Of a stretch of DNA of 62,895 bases, positions 30,475 through 40,719 are shown piece by piece; the stretch's first letter is position 1, and each line of letters starts with the position of its first letter. The stretch is from Hyphomicrobiales bacterium (GTDB lineage Bacteria > Pseudomonadota > Alphaproteobacteria > Rhizobiales > JAJFHC01). Made by a program: the position numbers and the translations under genes. The notes below the pieces were generated by a model. The model searched no databases, was not told the DNA's origin, and saw only the letters and a list, made by a program, of their open reading frames with translations. The stretch is taken from NCBI GenBank assembly GCA_021775835.1, contig JAJFHC010000292.1, positions 1 through 62,895 on the forward strand, given 5' to 3'.

Positions 30475-31545
30475 ATGGCTCTGCCTGAATTTTCTATGCG
30501 CCAGCTACTTGAAGCCGGCATTCACTTCGGACATCAGACACATCGCTGGAACCCAAAGATGGAGAGTTATATCTTCGGGGCCCGCAACAACATTCATATC
30601 ATCGACCTGGCACAGACCGTACCGCTGCTGCACCAGGCGCTGGTCACCGTCCGGGACGTTGTCTCAGGGGGTGGACGGGTTCTATTCGTCGGCACGAAAC
30701 GCCAGGCGTCCGAACCAATCGCTGCATCGGCCAAGCAGTGCGCACAGTACTTCATCAATCACCGCTGGTTGGGTGGCACGCTGACGAACTGGAAGACCAT
30801 CTCCAATTCCATCCGCCGTCTGCGGACGCTGGAAGAAATGCTGTCTCAATCCGATCTTGGCCTGACCAAGAAGGAAATGCTGCGTCTCACCCGTGAGAAG
30901 GACAAGCTTGATCGTGCACTTGGCGGCATCAAGGACATGGGCGGTACGCCGGACTTGATGTTTGTGATCGACACCAACAAGGAAGCGATCGCCATTCAGG
31001 AAGCCAACAAACTTGGCATTCCGGTCGTGGGTATCCTCGACAGCAACTGTAATCCCAAAGGTATCGAATATCCAATCCCGGGCAACGACGATGCCGGCCG
31101 TGCGATCAATCTTTACTGCGACCTGATCAGCCGCGCCGTTATTGAAGGCATTTCTAGTGGCCAGGAAGCCATGGGTGTCGATATCGGCGAAGCGGTTGAA
31201 CCGATTGTGGAAGAGCTGCCGGCCGAAGTTGCGCCGGCACCGGTTGAAGAAGTCGTTGAAACCCCTGTGGAAATTTCCGCCGAGGCCCTGGCTGAAACTA
31301 TTGACGAGGACGAAAAGTTCAAGGGTCTGGATGCGCCCAACGGCGAGGCCGACGATCTGAAGAAAATTTCAGGCGTTGGACCGGTTCTTGAGAAGAAACT
31401 CAATGACATGGGCATCTTCCATTTCAGTCAGATTGCCGAATTCACCTTGGATGAAATCACGAAGGTTGATGACGAGCTGAATTTCAAGGGCCGCATTGAG
31501 CGTGACGACTGGATGGGACAGGCAAAGACATTGATCGAAGGTTGA
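30475..31545 (+). CDS. rpsB: 30S ribosomal protein S2 with C-terminal HhH-like domain
   Basis: Residues 1-230 are a normal S2: [38 protein letters not shown] and [13 protein letters not shown]. The full protein is 356 residues, about 110 more than most S2. An acidic Pro/Glu/Val-rich linker (about 235-290) leads to a 65-residue domain at 292-356 that starts [12 protein letters not shown] and ends [15 protein letters not shown]. The same domain occurs twice at the end of NuoE here. AAGGAG precedes the ATG. rpsB is followed by tsf after 73 bases, the usual pair. The core role in translation initiation is certain; the tail function is unknown. Confidence 0.97.
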   Translation: MALPEFSMRQLLEAGIHFGHQTHRWNPKMESYIFGARNNIHIIDLAQTVPLLHQALVTVRDVVSGGGRVLFVGTKRQASEPIAASAKQCAQYFINHRWLGGTLTNWKTISNSIRRLRTLEEMLSQSDLGLTKKEMLRLTREKDKLDRALGGIKDMGGTPDLMFVIDTNKEAIAIQEANKLGIPVVGILDSNCNPKGIEYPIPGNDDAGRAINLYCDLISRAVIEGISSGQEAMGVDIGEAVEPIVEELPAEVAPAPVEEVVETPVEISAEALAETIDEDEKFKGLDAPNGEADDLKKISGVGPVLEKKLNDMGIFHFSQIAEFTLDEITKVDDELNFKGRIERDDWMGQAKTLIEG

Positions 31546-31618
31546 CATTGGCGGTTGGCGGCGGACGCGTGACGAAACGCGGCGCCGCATTTGCCGGCAA
31601 GAGTTGAAAGGTGAAAAG

Positions 31619-32548
31619 ATGACGAACATTACCGCGGCAATGGTCAAGGAACTCCGCGAGAAAACCGGCGCAGGCATGATGGACTGCAAAGGGGCGTTGA
31701 GTGAGAACGCGGGCGACATGGAAGCCGCTGTCGACTGGCTACGTACCAAGGGCCTTGCAAAGGCGGCAAAGAAGGCCGGCCGGATCGCGGCTGAGGGCCT
31801 CGTTGGCGTAGTCGCCGATGGTCAGTCGGGTGCTGTCGTGGAAGTAAACTCCGAAACCGATTTTGTTGCTCGTAACGACAATTTCCAAAAGATGGTCACG
31901 GACATCTCGAGTGTGGCTCTTTCGGGGAATGGCAATTTTGATGCCTTGCTCCAGGCCCCCTATCCTGGGTCTTCCAAGACCGTCCAGGAATACGTGACGG
32001 AAATGGTGGGAACGATCGGTGAGAACATGAATGTTCGTCGATCTGCGCTGGTTTCCGTGTCCACCGGTGTTGTCGCCTCCTATGCGCACAGCCAGGTTGC
32101 TCCGGGACTTGGTAAGATCGGCGTTCTGGTCGGACTCGAATCAGAAGGCGACACCGAAAAACTCGCGGCATTCGGCAAGCAGGTAGCCATGCACATCGCT
32201 GCAACGAATCCCCTGGCTCTGACGGCGGATGAGCTTGATCAGGAAATCGTTGAGCGTGAACGTGCGATTTTTGCCGAACAGGCGCGTGAATCGGGAAAAC
32301 CGGAAGAAATCATCGGCAAGATGGTCGAAGGCCGGTTGCGCAAGTTCTATGAAGAATCGGTTCTGCTCTCACAGACATTTGTGATCGATGGTGAGAACAC
32401 GGTCGAAAAGGCCGTGAAAGCCGCAGAAGCCGATGTTGGTGCGTCGGTAAAACTGACAGGGTTCGTCCGTTATGCTCTGGGTGAGGGCATCGAAAAGGCC
32501 GAAGACGATTTCGCAGCAGAAGTTGCGGCCGCTGCAGCCGGCGGCTGA
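31619..32548 (+). CDS. tsf: Elongation factor Ts
   Basis: A 309-residue guanine-nucleotide exchange factor for EF-Tu. The N-terminal UBA-like domain has [19 protein letters not shown], and the core has [13 protein letters not shown], which contacts the EF-Tu nucleotide site. Later, [16 protein letters not shown] and [20 protein letters not shown] are typical, and the C terminus ends in an Ala/Glu-rich stretch. The ATG at 31619 follows AAAGGTG with short spacing; a TTG five codons upstream is rejected. It is cotranscribed with rpsB and sits 112 bases before pyrH. Confidence 0.97.
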   Translation: MTNITAAMVKELREKTGAGMMDCKGALSENAGDMEAAVDWLRTKGLAKAAKKAGRIAAEGLVGVVADGQSGAVVEVNSETDFVARNDNFQKMVTDISSVALSGNGNFDALLQAPYPGSSKTVQEYVTEMVGTIGENMNVRRSALVSVSTGVVASYAHSQVAPGLGKIGVLVGLESEGDTEKLAAFGKQVAMHIAATNPLALTADELDQEIVERERAIFAEQARESGKPEEIIGKMVEGRLRKFYEESVLLSQTFVIDGENTVEKAVKAAEADVGASVKLTGFVRYALGEGIEKAEDDFAAEVAAAAAGG

Positions 32549-32604
32549 AATATAGTTCGCTCGAATCGCCTTCCAGCGACTACACTATGATCCGAAAATG
32601 ATGG

Positions 32605-32623
32605 CCCGCCGATCAACGGCGGG
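32605..32623 (+). other. Intercistronic hairpin between tsf and pyrH
   Basis: A perfect 7-bp GC stem CCCGCCG-atcaa-CGGCGGG. No T run follows, so it is not a good intrinsic terminator. It may stabilise the upstream mRNA end or pause transcription. Confidence 0.5.
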
Positions 32624-32660
32624 TCATCGATACATCCGCACCTGAAAACAAGAACATTCC

Positions 32661-33386
32661 ATGGCAGGTCATCCACCTTACCCGCGCGTTCTCCTCAAAG
32701 TCTCAGGAGAGGCGCTCATGGGCAATGAGGCGTACGGTATTGACATGGATACCGTCAGCCGCGTCGCCAGCGACATTGCCGAGGCCAGTAAGCTGGGAGT
32801 AGAGCTTTGCCTCGTTATTGGCGGTGGCAACATATTCAGAGGCTTGAGCGGTGCAGCTCAGGGAATGGAGCGGGCGAATGCCGACTATATGGGCATGCTC
32901 GCCACCGTCATGAACGCATTGGCGATGCGCAATGCACTTGAAGATGCTGGTGTAACTGCCCGCGTTCTATCAGCTATTCCCATGCCAACCGTGTGTGAAC
33001 CCTTCATTCGCCAAAGAGCCATTCGGCATCTCGAAAAGGGACGGGTCGTCATATTCGCCGCCGGTACGGGGAACCCGTTTTTTACCACTGATACAGCAGC
33101 TGCCCTGCGTGCTGCAGAGATGAACTGCAATGCCCTGATGAAGGGCACAAGCGTTGACGGGATCTATTCAGCAGATCCCAAGAAGGATGCTAATGCGGAA
33201 AGATATGAGCATCTCAACTACCTTGACGTGCTGTCCCGTGATCTCAAAGTAATGGATGCGGCTGCTATAACGCTTGCTCGCGAGAACGGAATCCCGATAA
33301 TTGTCTTTTCGATTAAGACAGCCGGCGCATTCGTTTCCGTACTAAAGGGCGAGGGAAGATCGACAATCGTCGATTCCACCTGCTAG
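32661..33386 (+). CDS. pyrH: UMP kinase
   Basis: A 241-residue amino-acid-kinase-fold enzyme that phosphorylates UMP to UDP. The N terminus [13 protein letters not shown] holds the ATP-binding Lys. [10 protein letters not shown] is the glycine loop, and [16 protein letters not shown] the UMP-binding helix. [20 protein letters not shown] and [15 protein letters not shown] complete the nucleotide site. Length is standard for the bacterial hexameric type. The order rpsB-tsf-pyrH-frr is conserved across bacteria. It is followed by frr after 30 bases. Confidence 0.97.
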   Translation: MAGHPPYPRVLLKVSGEALMGNEAYGIDMDTVSRVASDIAEASKLGVELCLVIGGGNIFRGLSGAAQGMERANADYMGMLATVMNALAMRNALEDAGVTARVLSAIPMPTVCEPFIRQRAIRHLEKGRVVIFAAGTGNPFFTTDTAAALRAAEMNCNALMKGTSVDGIYSADPKKDANAERYEHLNYLDVLSRDLKVMDAAAITLARENGIPIIVFSIKTAGAFVSVLKGEGRSTIVDSTC

Positions 33387-33416
33387 GGAACGTGACGCGG
33401 CAAACTGGAGGTTGTT

Positions 33417-33980
33417 ATGTCTGATCAGGATTTCGACATCGACGATATCGAACGCCGCATGAAAGGTTCCGTGACGGTACTGGGTGATGAGTTTGGCGGC
33501 TTGCGGACAGGCCGCGCTTCCGCCAGTCTGTTGGAGCCGATCACGGTAGAAGCCTACGGTTCCCAGATGCCAATGGCTCAGGTCGGAACCATCGGTGTTC
33601 CGGAATCACGCATGCTTTCGGTCCAGGTCTGGGACAAGACCCTCGTTGCAGCCGTCGAGAAGGCAATTCGCACGTCCAGCCTTGGCCTCAACCCGATTGT
33701 GGATGGACAGACCGTTCGTATTCCCATTCCGGAGCTGAACGAAGAGCGCAGACAGGAACTGACCAAGGTCGCCGGTCAGTACGCCGAGCAGGCGAGGGTC
33801 GCCGTCCGTAACGTCCGCCGGGACGGCATGGAACAGCTCAAGCGACTGGAGAAGGACGGCGGCATGGGGCAGGACGAGCAAAAGGCATGGGCGGACGAGG
33901 TTCAGGACCTTACTGACAAGGCGATTGAGGCGATCGACGGATCTCTGGCCGCCAAGGAAGAAGAGATCATGCAGGTCTGA
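33417..33980 (+). CDS. frr: Ribosome recycling factor
   Basis: A 187-residue two-domain protein that, with EF-G, splits the post-termination ribosome. The conserved segment [23 protein letters not shown] lies near the N terminus. [23 protein letters not shown] and [21 protein letters not shown] follow, the second being the start of the long triple-helix domain. A GGAGG site precedes the ATG at 33417. Length is typical. It lies between pyrH and uppS in the usual order. Confidence 0.97.
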   Translation: MSDQDFDIDDIERRMKGSVTVLGDEFGGLRTGRASASLLEPITVEAYGSQMPMAQVGTIGVPESRMLSVQVWDKTLVAAVEKAIRTSSLGLNPIVDGQTVRIPIPELNEERRQELTKVAGQYAEQARVAVRNVRRDGMEQLKRLEKDGGMGQDEQKAWADEVQDLTDKAIEAIDGSLAAKEEEIMQV

Positions 33981-34021
33981 CCCACTTGGGTTCTCGATAA
34001 CCGTTCACCGGGACGACAAGT

Positions 34022-34786
34022 ATGTTGACCACCGATACAAACCAGATCCTAAATGAAGACAAGGCCGGCGTGGACATTCCGAAACACGTTGCTGTCATCA
34101 TGGATGGGAACGGCCGTTGGGCCTCAAGGAGGTCACTGCCGCGCACATCTGGACATCAACAGGGGGTCAAGACGGTTCGCAATGTTGTTCGCTGGGCGGG
34201 CGAACTGGGCATTGAATATCTGACGTTGTTTTCATTCAGCTCCGAAAATTGGCGCCGGCCGGCTCAGGAAGTCGAATTTCTGATGGGGCTGTTGAAGCGT
34301 TTCATCAGACAAGATCTTGCAGAACTGCACGAAGCCGGCGTACGGGTAAGGATCATTGGACGCCGGGACGACCTGGACCGTGATCTCCTAAGGCTTCTTG
34401 AAGAGTCTGAAGCCCTTACGCGCAACAATACGAAATTCAATCTTGTTGTTGCCTTCAACTACGGAAGTCGAAATGAAATCGTGCGGGCAGTCAGATCCGT
34501 GACCGAAGCAATCGGCCGCGGTGACATCAAACCCGATGAAATTTCGGAAGATTTTCTGTCCAGCCACATGGATACATTTGGCATCCCTGATCCCGATCTG
34601 ATCCTGCGGACCAGCGGCGAGCAACGACTGAGTAATTTTCTGCTATGGCAATGCGCTTATTCCGAGTTTGTATTCGTCGATGAATGCTGGCCGGATTTTA
34701 ACAAGGCGTCTCTGGAACGGGCGATTGAACAGTATCGCAAGAGAGACAGGCGGTTTGGGCGCATAGCCGGACAGACAGGTACTTAA
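34022..34786 (+). CDS. uppS: Undecaprenyl diphosphate synthase
   Basis: A 254-residue cis-prenyltransferase that makes the C55 lipid carrier for peptidoglycan and O-antigen. VAVIMDGNGRWASRR carries the catalytic Asp (about residue 28). LTLFSFSSENWRRP follows, with the conserved Asn-Trp-Arg. DLILRTSGEQRLSNFLLWQ and YSEFVFVDECWPDF are the substrate-binding region near the C terminus. The first 20 residues are a short extra N-terminal stretch; the start at ATG 34022 is the only one upstream of the conserved core. It is followed by cdsA after 39 bases, and the pair feeds envelope lipid synthesis. Confidence 0.96.
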   Translation: MLTTDTNQILNEDKAGVDIPKHVAVIMDGNGRWASRRSLPRTSGHQQGVKTVRNVVRWAGELGIEYLTLFSFSSENWRRPAQEVEFLMGLLKRFIRQDLAELHEAGVRVRIIGRRDDLDRDLLRLLEESEALTRNNTKFNLVVAFNYGSRNEIVRAVRSVTEAIGRGDIKPDEISEDFLSSHMDTFGIPDPDLILRTSGEQRLSNFLLWQCAYSEFVFVDECWPDFNKASLERAIEQYRKRDRRFGRIAGQTGT

Positions 34787-34825
34787 TCATTTGAATTACC
34801 CTTTGATCATCGGGACTTGGGGCGG

Positions 34826-35641
34826 ATGAATACGCTGACCAAGAGGGTGTTATCGGCGCTTGTTATGGCCCCTGTCGCTCTTTGCGCAGTTTGGTTCGGC
34901 GGCCTTTGGTATTGTTTGTTTGTTGTTGTGGTCGGGGTCCTCATGGCATGGGAGTGGACCGGATTGACGCAAAACAATCCCTGGTCGATTCAGGCAGCGG
35001 TTTTATCCGGTGTGGTTGCCGCTGTGGGCGCCGCCGCATTCTCCAGCGCCCCGGTCCATCTTGTATCTGTGTTTATCGTGGGGGTTGTGCTTTGTGCCGG
35101 GTTGGCGTTGGCTCAAGCGCAGAAACCTGTCTGGGCTGCATTGGCTGTTCCCTATATTTGTTTGCCAGTCGCAACCCTGATCATTCTGCGAAACGATGTT
35201 GTGTTCGGCCTCGAAGCCGTTATCTGGATCCTCCTTGTTGTTTGGGCCACTGACGTGTTTGCCTATTTTGCCGGCCGTTCCATTGGTGGGCCGAAACTGG
35301 CGCCTCGGGCATCGCCGAACAAGACCTGGTCCGGATTGGTGGGCGGCATTGCCGGCGCTGCCCTGGTCGGCGCCGTCATGGCGGCTGTGATGAACCAGGA
35401 GTCTGTTGTTGTTCTGGCAGTGGTGAGTGGTCTGCTCGCGGTGATCGCACAAATTGGCGACATCGCCGAATCTGCTATGAAACGGAGATTCAATGTGAAA
35501 GACTCCAGCAATCTCATTCCAGGTCATGGCGGAGTCATGGACAGGGTTGACGGGGTAGTCACCGTCGTCGCACTTGCGGGTGCAATCGGCTGGTATCGTG
35601 GCGGAATTGATGGGGCGGCGGGTGGAATTTTGATATGGTAA
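34826..35641 (+). CDS. cdsA: Phosphatidate cytidylyltransferase
   Basis: A 271-residue inner-membrane enzyme that makes CDP-diacylglycerol from phosphatidate and CTP. It has about seven to eight hydrophobic helices. The family signature is complete near the C terminus: SAMKRRFNVKDSSNLIPGHG followed by GVMDRVD, with the Lys-Asp and His-Gly-Gly metal and CTP site. The ATG at 34826 gives an N terminus starting in a Lys/Arg-bearing stretch before helix 1; an upstream TTG is possible but unneeded. The end overlaps dxr by 7 bases. Confidence 0.95.
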   Translation: MNTLTKRVLSALVMAPVALCAVWFGGLWYCLFVVVVGVLMAWEWTGLTQNNPWSIQAAVLSGVVAAVGAAAFSSAPVHLVSVFIVGVVLCAGLALAQAQKPVWAALAVPYICLPVATLIILRNDVVFGLEAVIWILLVVWATDVFAYFAGRSIGGPKLAPRASPNKTWSGLVGGIAGAALVGAVMAAVMNQESVVVLAVVSGLLAVIAQIGDIAESAMKRRFNVKDSSNLIPGHGGVMDRVDGVVTVVALAGAIGWYRGGIDGAAGGILIW

Positions 35642-36861
35642 GGCATTCGACAAACCTGGCAGATTGCAGCCCCGGTATCGCGAGCATTCCTGCGCGCCGT
35701 CGGGTCTCGATTCTGGGCTCTACCGGATCAGTCGGATGCAACACACTCGATGTCGTTGACACCAACGCGGATCGTTATTGCGTTGAGGCTCTTACGGCGT
35801 TCAGGAATGTTGCACTGTTGGCCGAACAGGCGAGGCTCGTTTCCGCCAAATTTGCCGTAATCGGTGACCCATCTTTGTTTGAGGAACTCAAGCAACGGCT
35901 GTCGGATACGACCATCGAGGTGGCCTCGGGGCCTGAAGCATTGATTGAAGCGGCGCAAAGGCCGGCCGATATCGTTATGGCGTCGATTGTCGGTGCCGCC
36001 GGACTTGCGCCGACACTGGCGGCCGTGAGACAGGGAACGGATGTAGCCCTGGCGAACAAGGAGTGTCTGGTTTCGGCGGGCTCTTTGTTCATGAAGGAAG
36101 TGTCGGCCTCTGCGTGCACGCTTTTGCCGGTCGACTCGGAACACAATGCAATATTTCAGGCTTTGGACGGCAACAATTGCAAGAACGTAAGCAGAATCAT
36201 TCTGACAGCATCGGGCGGACCCTTTCGGACATGGTCTCTGGACGATATGCAGTCGGCATCGCCGAAGCAGGCCCTCAATCACCCCAACTGGAGTATGGGG
36301 GACAAGCTGACGATTGATTCGGCAACAATGATGAACAAAGGTCTGGAATTGATCGAGGCACATCACCTGTTTGCGACCGGCCCGGATAAACTGGATGTTC
36401 TGGTGCATCCTCAGTCTGTTGTTCACGGGATGGTTGAATACAAGGACGGTTCCATTTTGGCACAGCTGGGATCGCCCGATATGAGGAAACCGATCTCCTA
36501 TGCGCTTGGTTGGCCCGACCGGCTCGAAAACCAGGCACCGAAACTGAAACTGGAGCAACTGTCCAGTTTGACATTTGAATCTGTGGATGCGGACAGGTTT
36601 CCGGCAATTGGCGTTTGCCGCGACTGTATGCTTCACGATGCTAGTGCTTCGACGGTTCTGAATGCAGCCAACGAAATTGCGGTCGAGCGCTTTCTTGCTG
36701 GTGCCATCGGTTTTCTCGAGATCACAGGCTTGGTCATGAAGTCGCTGGATTGCGCCATGGCTGACGGCATGTTGGGTCCACTGGGCGATCTTGATGACGT
36801 CACATGCGTCGACCAGTATAGTCGGACCAAAGCCAGCGTCTTGGCCCAAGGGTTGCAATAG
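35635..36861 (+). CDS. dxr: 1-deoxy-D-xylulose 5-phosphate reductoisomerase
   Basis: A 408-residue NADPH-dependent enzyme, second step of the MEP isoprenoid path. The nucleotide loop is VSILGSTGSVGCNTLDVVD (about residues 24-42). ALANKECLVSAG, PVDSEHNAIFQ (metal-binding Asp and Glu) and ASGGPFRTW form the catalytic centre. MNKGLELIEAHHLF and HPQSVVHGMVEY are also intact. The first 22 residues precede the Rossmann fold. It overlaps cdsA and supplies precursor used by UppS upstream, so the block is functionally coherent. Confidence 0.97.
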   Translation: MVRHSTNLADCSPGIASIPARRRVSILGSTGSVGCNTLDVVDTNADRYCVEALTAFRNVALLAEQARLVSAKFAVIGDPSLFEELKQRLSDTTIEVASGPEALIEAAQRPADIVMASIVGAAGLAPTLAAVRQGTDVALANKECLVSAGSLFMKEVSASACTLLPVDSEHNAIFQALDGNNCKNVSRIILTASGGPFRTWSLDDMQSASPKQALNHPNWSMGDKLTIDSATMMNKGLELIEAHHLFATGPDKLDVLVHPQSVVHGMVEYKDGSILAQLGSPDMRKPISYALGWPDRLENQAPKLKLEQLSSLTFESVDADRFPAIGVCRDCMLHDASASTVLNAANEIAVERFLAGAIGFLEITGLVMKSLDCAMADGMLGPLGDLDDVTCVDQYSRTKASVLAQGLQ

Positions 36862-36939
36862 GAATGGAAACTATTGGCTGAATCGATTGTCTGTCCCATA
36901 TCGGGAGCAGGGCAGTCTCAAAGTGTTGGAAGTTTATAA

Positions 36940-38082
36940 ATGGACATATTCGCTGGTCTCCAGGGACATCTGAACACGGTTTTTCTAAACACGGTTCCGT
37001 TTCTCTTCGTTTTGACCGTCATAATCTTTTTCCATGAACTCGGCCATTTTGCCGTGGCGCGTTGGTGTGGGGTCAAGGTTGACGCATTCTCGATCGGTTT
37101 TGGCCGTGAGATTTTTGGCCGTACCGACAGTCAGGGGACCCGGTGGAAGTTGTGCTGGATACCGTTGGGTGGCTACGTAAAGTTTTTCGATGATTCGGAC
37201 GTTTCCAGTTCGCCCGGTTCCTCAGACCAGTCCGAAAAGGCGAAATCGGCGAACGAGGGTGGCTTTCATGGCAAACCTCTGGGGCAACGGGCAGCCATCG
37301 TTGCAGCAGGGCCGATTGCCAATTTTATCCTGGCGATCGTTATCTTTGCGGGAATTTTCACATTTGTGGGACGTCCAGTGTCGCCGCCGAGAGTCGATGA
37401 CATCAAGGCAGGCAGTGCCGCGGAGCTTGCCGGTTTCCAGATAGGCGACATCATCATTGAAATCGATGGCACGTCGATCAAGGCATTCGCAGATCTTCAG
37501 CGTAAGGTCAGCATCAGTCCTGACCAGGCAATGACCTTTATCGTTGACCGCGGTGGAGAGAATGTCACGTTGTCTGCGACGCCGCTGCTCGACGAATCGA
37601 AAGACAGATTTGGAAATACCTATCGGCGCGGCCTGCTTGGGATTTCTCACAAGATGAAGCCCGAGGACGTTGTAGTCGAGAAGTACAACATCGCCGAAGC
37701 AACCTGGATGGGGACAAAAGAAACCTGGTTTGTGGTTGAACGTACATTTAGCTTTTTCGGCGGGCTCATTGGAGGCACAGAAAAAGCGGATCAGCTTGGT
37801 GGGCCGTTGCGAATCGCACAGGTTTCAGGCCAACTTGCGAGTGTAAGCATTACAGCACTCATCAATCTCGCTGCCGTGCTTTCTGTGAGTATTGGTCTTC
37901 TTAACCTTTTTCCAATTCCGGTTTTGGATGGGGGGCATTTGCTGTACTATGGAATCGAAGCGATTAGGGGAAAACCACTGAGTGATAGAGTGTTGCAAGC
38001 GGGCTTTAAGTTTGGATTGGCAGCGGTCCTCATGTTGATGATTTTTGCAACATGGAACGATGTTATGCAGTTCACCAACTGA
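36940..38082 (+). CDS. rseP: Site-2 intramembrane metalloprotease RseP
   Basis: A 380-residue zinc protease of the inner membrane that cuts transmembrane segments such as anti-sigma factors and leftover signal peptides. The zinc motif FFHELGHFAVARW (His32, Glu33, His36) sits in the first helix, and the third ligand lies in NLFPIPVLDGGHLLYY near the C terminus. One PDZ domain is visible (about 125-210), where enterobacterial RseP has two. It lies 78 bases after dxr and 144 before bamA, the usual order. Confidence 0.96.
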   Translation: MDIFAGLQGHLNTVFLNTVPFLFVLTVIIFFHELGHFAVARWCGVKVDAFSIGFGREIFGRTDSQGTRWKLCWIPLGGYVKFFDDSDVSSSPGSSDQSEKAKSANEGGFHGKPLGQRAAIVAAGPIANFILAIVIFAGIFTFVGRPVSPPRVDDIKAGSAAELAGFQIGDIIIEIDGTSIKAFADLQRKVSISPDQAMTFIVDRGGENVTLSATPLLDESKDRFGNTYRRGLLGISHKMKPEDVVVEKYNIAEATWMGTKETWFVVERTFSFFGGLIGGTEKADQLGGPLRIAQVSGQLASVSITALINLAAVLSVSIGLLNLFPIPVLDGGHLLYYGIEAIRGKPLSDRVLQAGFKFGLAAVLMLMIFATWNDVMQFTN

Positions 38083-38226
38083 AGTGATGCTTTTTAACCA
38101 CATATCAGTGATTTAGAGTCTCAAAGCTTTCGATAGACGGTTCACAACGATGAAAAAAACCGGTAAAAGATATCCTAATTGGTGACACGTCGCCGGGGCG
38201 ATGAAGCAGCAGGTTAATATAAATCG

Positions 38227-40530
38227 ATGCGTATATGGTTTGGGGTTCTTTCGCTGACATTGACCGTGTTTCTCACGGTTTGCAGCATCGTCGTCTCCGG
38301 AAACGGTTTGGTTTCCTCGGCATACGCTCAGTCTGGTGTCGTCATCAGCCGAATCGCTGTTGAGGGCAATCACCGGATCGAAGCGGAAACTGTACGCTCA
38401 TATATGCAGATTGCACCGGGTGATCGTTACGATCCGGAGCGAATCGATCAGTCATTGCAGACTTTGTTCAGAACCGGACTGTTTTCGGATGTGAACATCA
38501 ACCTCCGCGGCAAAATTCTGGTCGTCGCAGTCGAAGAAAACCCAATCATCAACCGGGTTGGCTTTGAAGGGAACAGTGAACTGGATGACGACGCCCTTCG
38601 CAAGGAAGTGCAGTTGCGTCCCCGCGTTGTGTTCACACGCGCTCGCGCCCAGTCCGATGCCCAAAGAATTATTGCGCTTTACCGTCGTTCCGGACGTTTC
38701 TCGGCAACCGTCGAACCGAAGATCATTAGGCTGTCACAGAATCGCGTGGACTTGGTTTACGAAATTCACGACGGGCCGGTGACAAAGATTGAACGAATCA
38801 ATTTCGTCGGCAACAGGGCGTTTAGCGACTCGCAGTTGCGCGGTGCCATTTCCACGTCGGAGTCACGGTGGTGGAAGTTCCTGGCTTCAACAGACAGCTA
38901 TGATCCCGACAGACTGAATTTTGACCGTGAATTGTTGCGCCGCCATTATCTCCGTAACGGTTATGCCGATTTCAAGGTCCTTTCTTCGACCGCAGAACTG
39001 GCGCGTGATGGCAAGAGTTTCTTTATCACGTTCACTGTCGACGAAGGCGTTCAATATGATTTCGGCAAGTCGACTGTAAGCACGGTGGTGCCGTCGCTTA
39101 AAGTTGAAGAGCTTGAAACAGTTGTCAGATCGGAAGAAGGCAGTACGTACGATGCCACTGATGTTGACAAGACGATTGAAGCAGGCAAAGCGGGATTTGC
39201 GTTTGCTCAGATTAGACCGCGCGCTGAACGCAATGAAGAAGCGCAGACGATTGATATCGTCTACGAGGTTCAGGAAGGACCGCGGGTTTACATCGAACGA
39301 ATCGATATTGTTGGCAATGTCCGTACCCTGGACGAAGTTGTCAGGCGTGAGATCCGTCTGGTTGAAGGCGACGCCTACAACAGAGTGCTCATCGACCGGG
39401 CTCGGCGCCGTATTACGGCCCTCGACTTCTTTGGGAAAATTGACATCAAGGAAGCTCCTGGCAGTGCACCCGACAAGGTCATTCTGATTGTGGAAGTTGA
39501 GGAGAAATCCACCGGCTCGCTCGCTTTTGGAGCAGGCTTCTCAACGGCTGAAACGATCTTGGGTGATATCACCTTGAGTGAACGGAACTTCTTGGGACGC
39601 GGCCAGTTTGTACGGCTTCGGACATCATTGAGTTTCAAGCGGCAGCAGGTTGATTTCAGTTTCACGGAACCCTTTTTCCTGGGTAAGAGGATCGCGTTCG
39701 GGGTCGATATATATGCGACGGAGACGGACCTGCAGGATGAGTCGTCGTTTGACAGCCGACAGATTGGCGCCGGTCTTCGGTTGGGCTTTCCGCTTTCGGA
39801 GACTGCATCTGTAACGACACGCTATTCGTTTACCAATGACGATATTCGTGATGTTGATACGACCAATGCGTCGCTGGCAATTATCCAGTCTGCCGGTAAA
39901 TCCAATACGTCGTTGTTCGGCTATACACTGACCTACGACACGCTTGATTCACCGATTGATCCTACCGGCGGTGTAAGAGCGTCGTTCAGCCAGGATTTTG
40001 CGGGACTCGGCGGAGATGTGTTCTTTGTGCGCTCTAGTGTCAAAGGGACATATTATAAGAGCGTCTGGGACGGCGTTGTGGGCTTGGTGCGGGGTAGTGC
40101 CGGTTACATCTCAGGATGGAACGGCGATGATACCCGCATTGTCGACCGCTTTTTCAAAGGTGGTGACAGTTTCCGTGGTTTCGAACGTTCAGGTATCGGA
40201 CCCAGGGACATCGGCGCGACCAACGCGGATGCACTGGGTGGCCAGGCGTTTGCCATTGGTACGGCTGAAGTGACCTTCCCGGTTGGACTTCCTGAGGAAC
40301 TGGGAGTAAGAGCTGCTGTGTTTACGGACGTCGGCACGCTCTTTGATGCGCCGAGTTCTGGTGCCACCACGCTTCGAGGCAACAACGCGGATTTGCGGAT
40401 GTCGGTGGGTGCGAGCATTCTTTGGTCGTCTCCAGTCGGTCCGTTGCGTTTCGATCTGGCTGAGGCGATTCTCAAAGAGTCATTCGACAAAACCGAGTTC
40501 TTCAGATTCAGCGTGGGAACGCGCTTCTAG
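38227..40530 (+). CDS. bamA: Outer membrane protein assembly factor BamA
   Basis: A 767-residue Omp85 protein that inserts beta-barrels into the outer membrane. A signal peptide (about 1-36, ending SSAYAQS) comes first. Five POTRA repeats (about 38-360) follow, recognisable by segments such as VEGNHRIEAETVRSYM, FEGNSELDDDALRKEV and DIVGNVRTLDEVVRREI. The C-terminal 16-strand barrel starts near 430. The conserved loop 6 motif is KGGDSFRGFERSGIGPRD, and the protein ends FFRFSVGTRF with a terminal Phe. rseP-bamA adjacency is normal. The lpx genes that usually follow are absent. Confidence 0.97.
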   Translation: MRIWFGVLSLTLTVFLTVCSIVVSGNGLVSSAYAQSGVVISRIAVEGNHRIEAETVRSYMQIAPGDRYDPERIDQSLQTLFRTGLFSDVNINLRGKILVVAVEENPIINRVGFEGNSELDDDALRKEVQLRPRVVFTRARAQSDAQRIIALYRRSGRFSATVEPKIIRLSQNRVDLVYEIHDGPVTKIERINFVGNRAFSDSQLRGAISTSESRWWKFLASTDSYDPDRLNFDRELLRRHYLRNGYADFKVLSSTAELARDGKSFFITFTVDEGVQYDFGKSTVSTVVPSLKVEELETVVRSEEGSTYDATDVDKTIEAGKAGFAFAQIRPRAERNEEAQTIDIVYEVQEGPRVYIERIDIVGNVRTLDEVVRREIRLVEGDAYNRVLIDRARRRITALDFFGKIDIKEAPGSAPDKVILIVEVEEKSTGSLAFGAGFSTAETILGDITLSERNFLGRGQFVRLRTSLSFKRQQVDFSFTEPFFLGKRIAFGVDIYATETDLQDESSFDSRQIGAGLRLGFPLSETASVTTRYSFTNDDIRDVDTTNASLAIIQSAGKSNTSLFGYTLTYDTLDSPIDPTGGVRASFSQDFAGLGGDVFFVRSSVKGTYYKSVWDGVVGLVRGSAGYISGWNGDDTRIVDRFFKGGDSFRGFERSGIGPRDIGATNADALGGQAFAIGTAEVTFPVGLPEELGVRAAVFTDVGTLFDAPSSGATTLRGNNADLRMSVGASILWSSPVGPLRFDLAEAILKESFDKTEFFRFSVGTRF

Positions 40531-40719
40531 TTCAAAATCAGACGTAAGAATTTTTGACGGAAAAATCTGATTTCATCTTTTCGGTTGATGGCAACGGATG
40601 GCGAATCTGTGTTTGCCAAGGCTTTGCGCTTGTGGTCTGGTCGCTATTATTATCATTATGGTCTATTCGACGACAGGTTGGCATTCAGTTGGCACATGTC
40701 GGAATAGCTTGGGGGAGAC

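Noticed and set aside
35728..36858. Minus-strand frame of 376 codons opposite dxr
   Set aside because: Covers dxr almost exactly and has no independent evidence.
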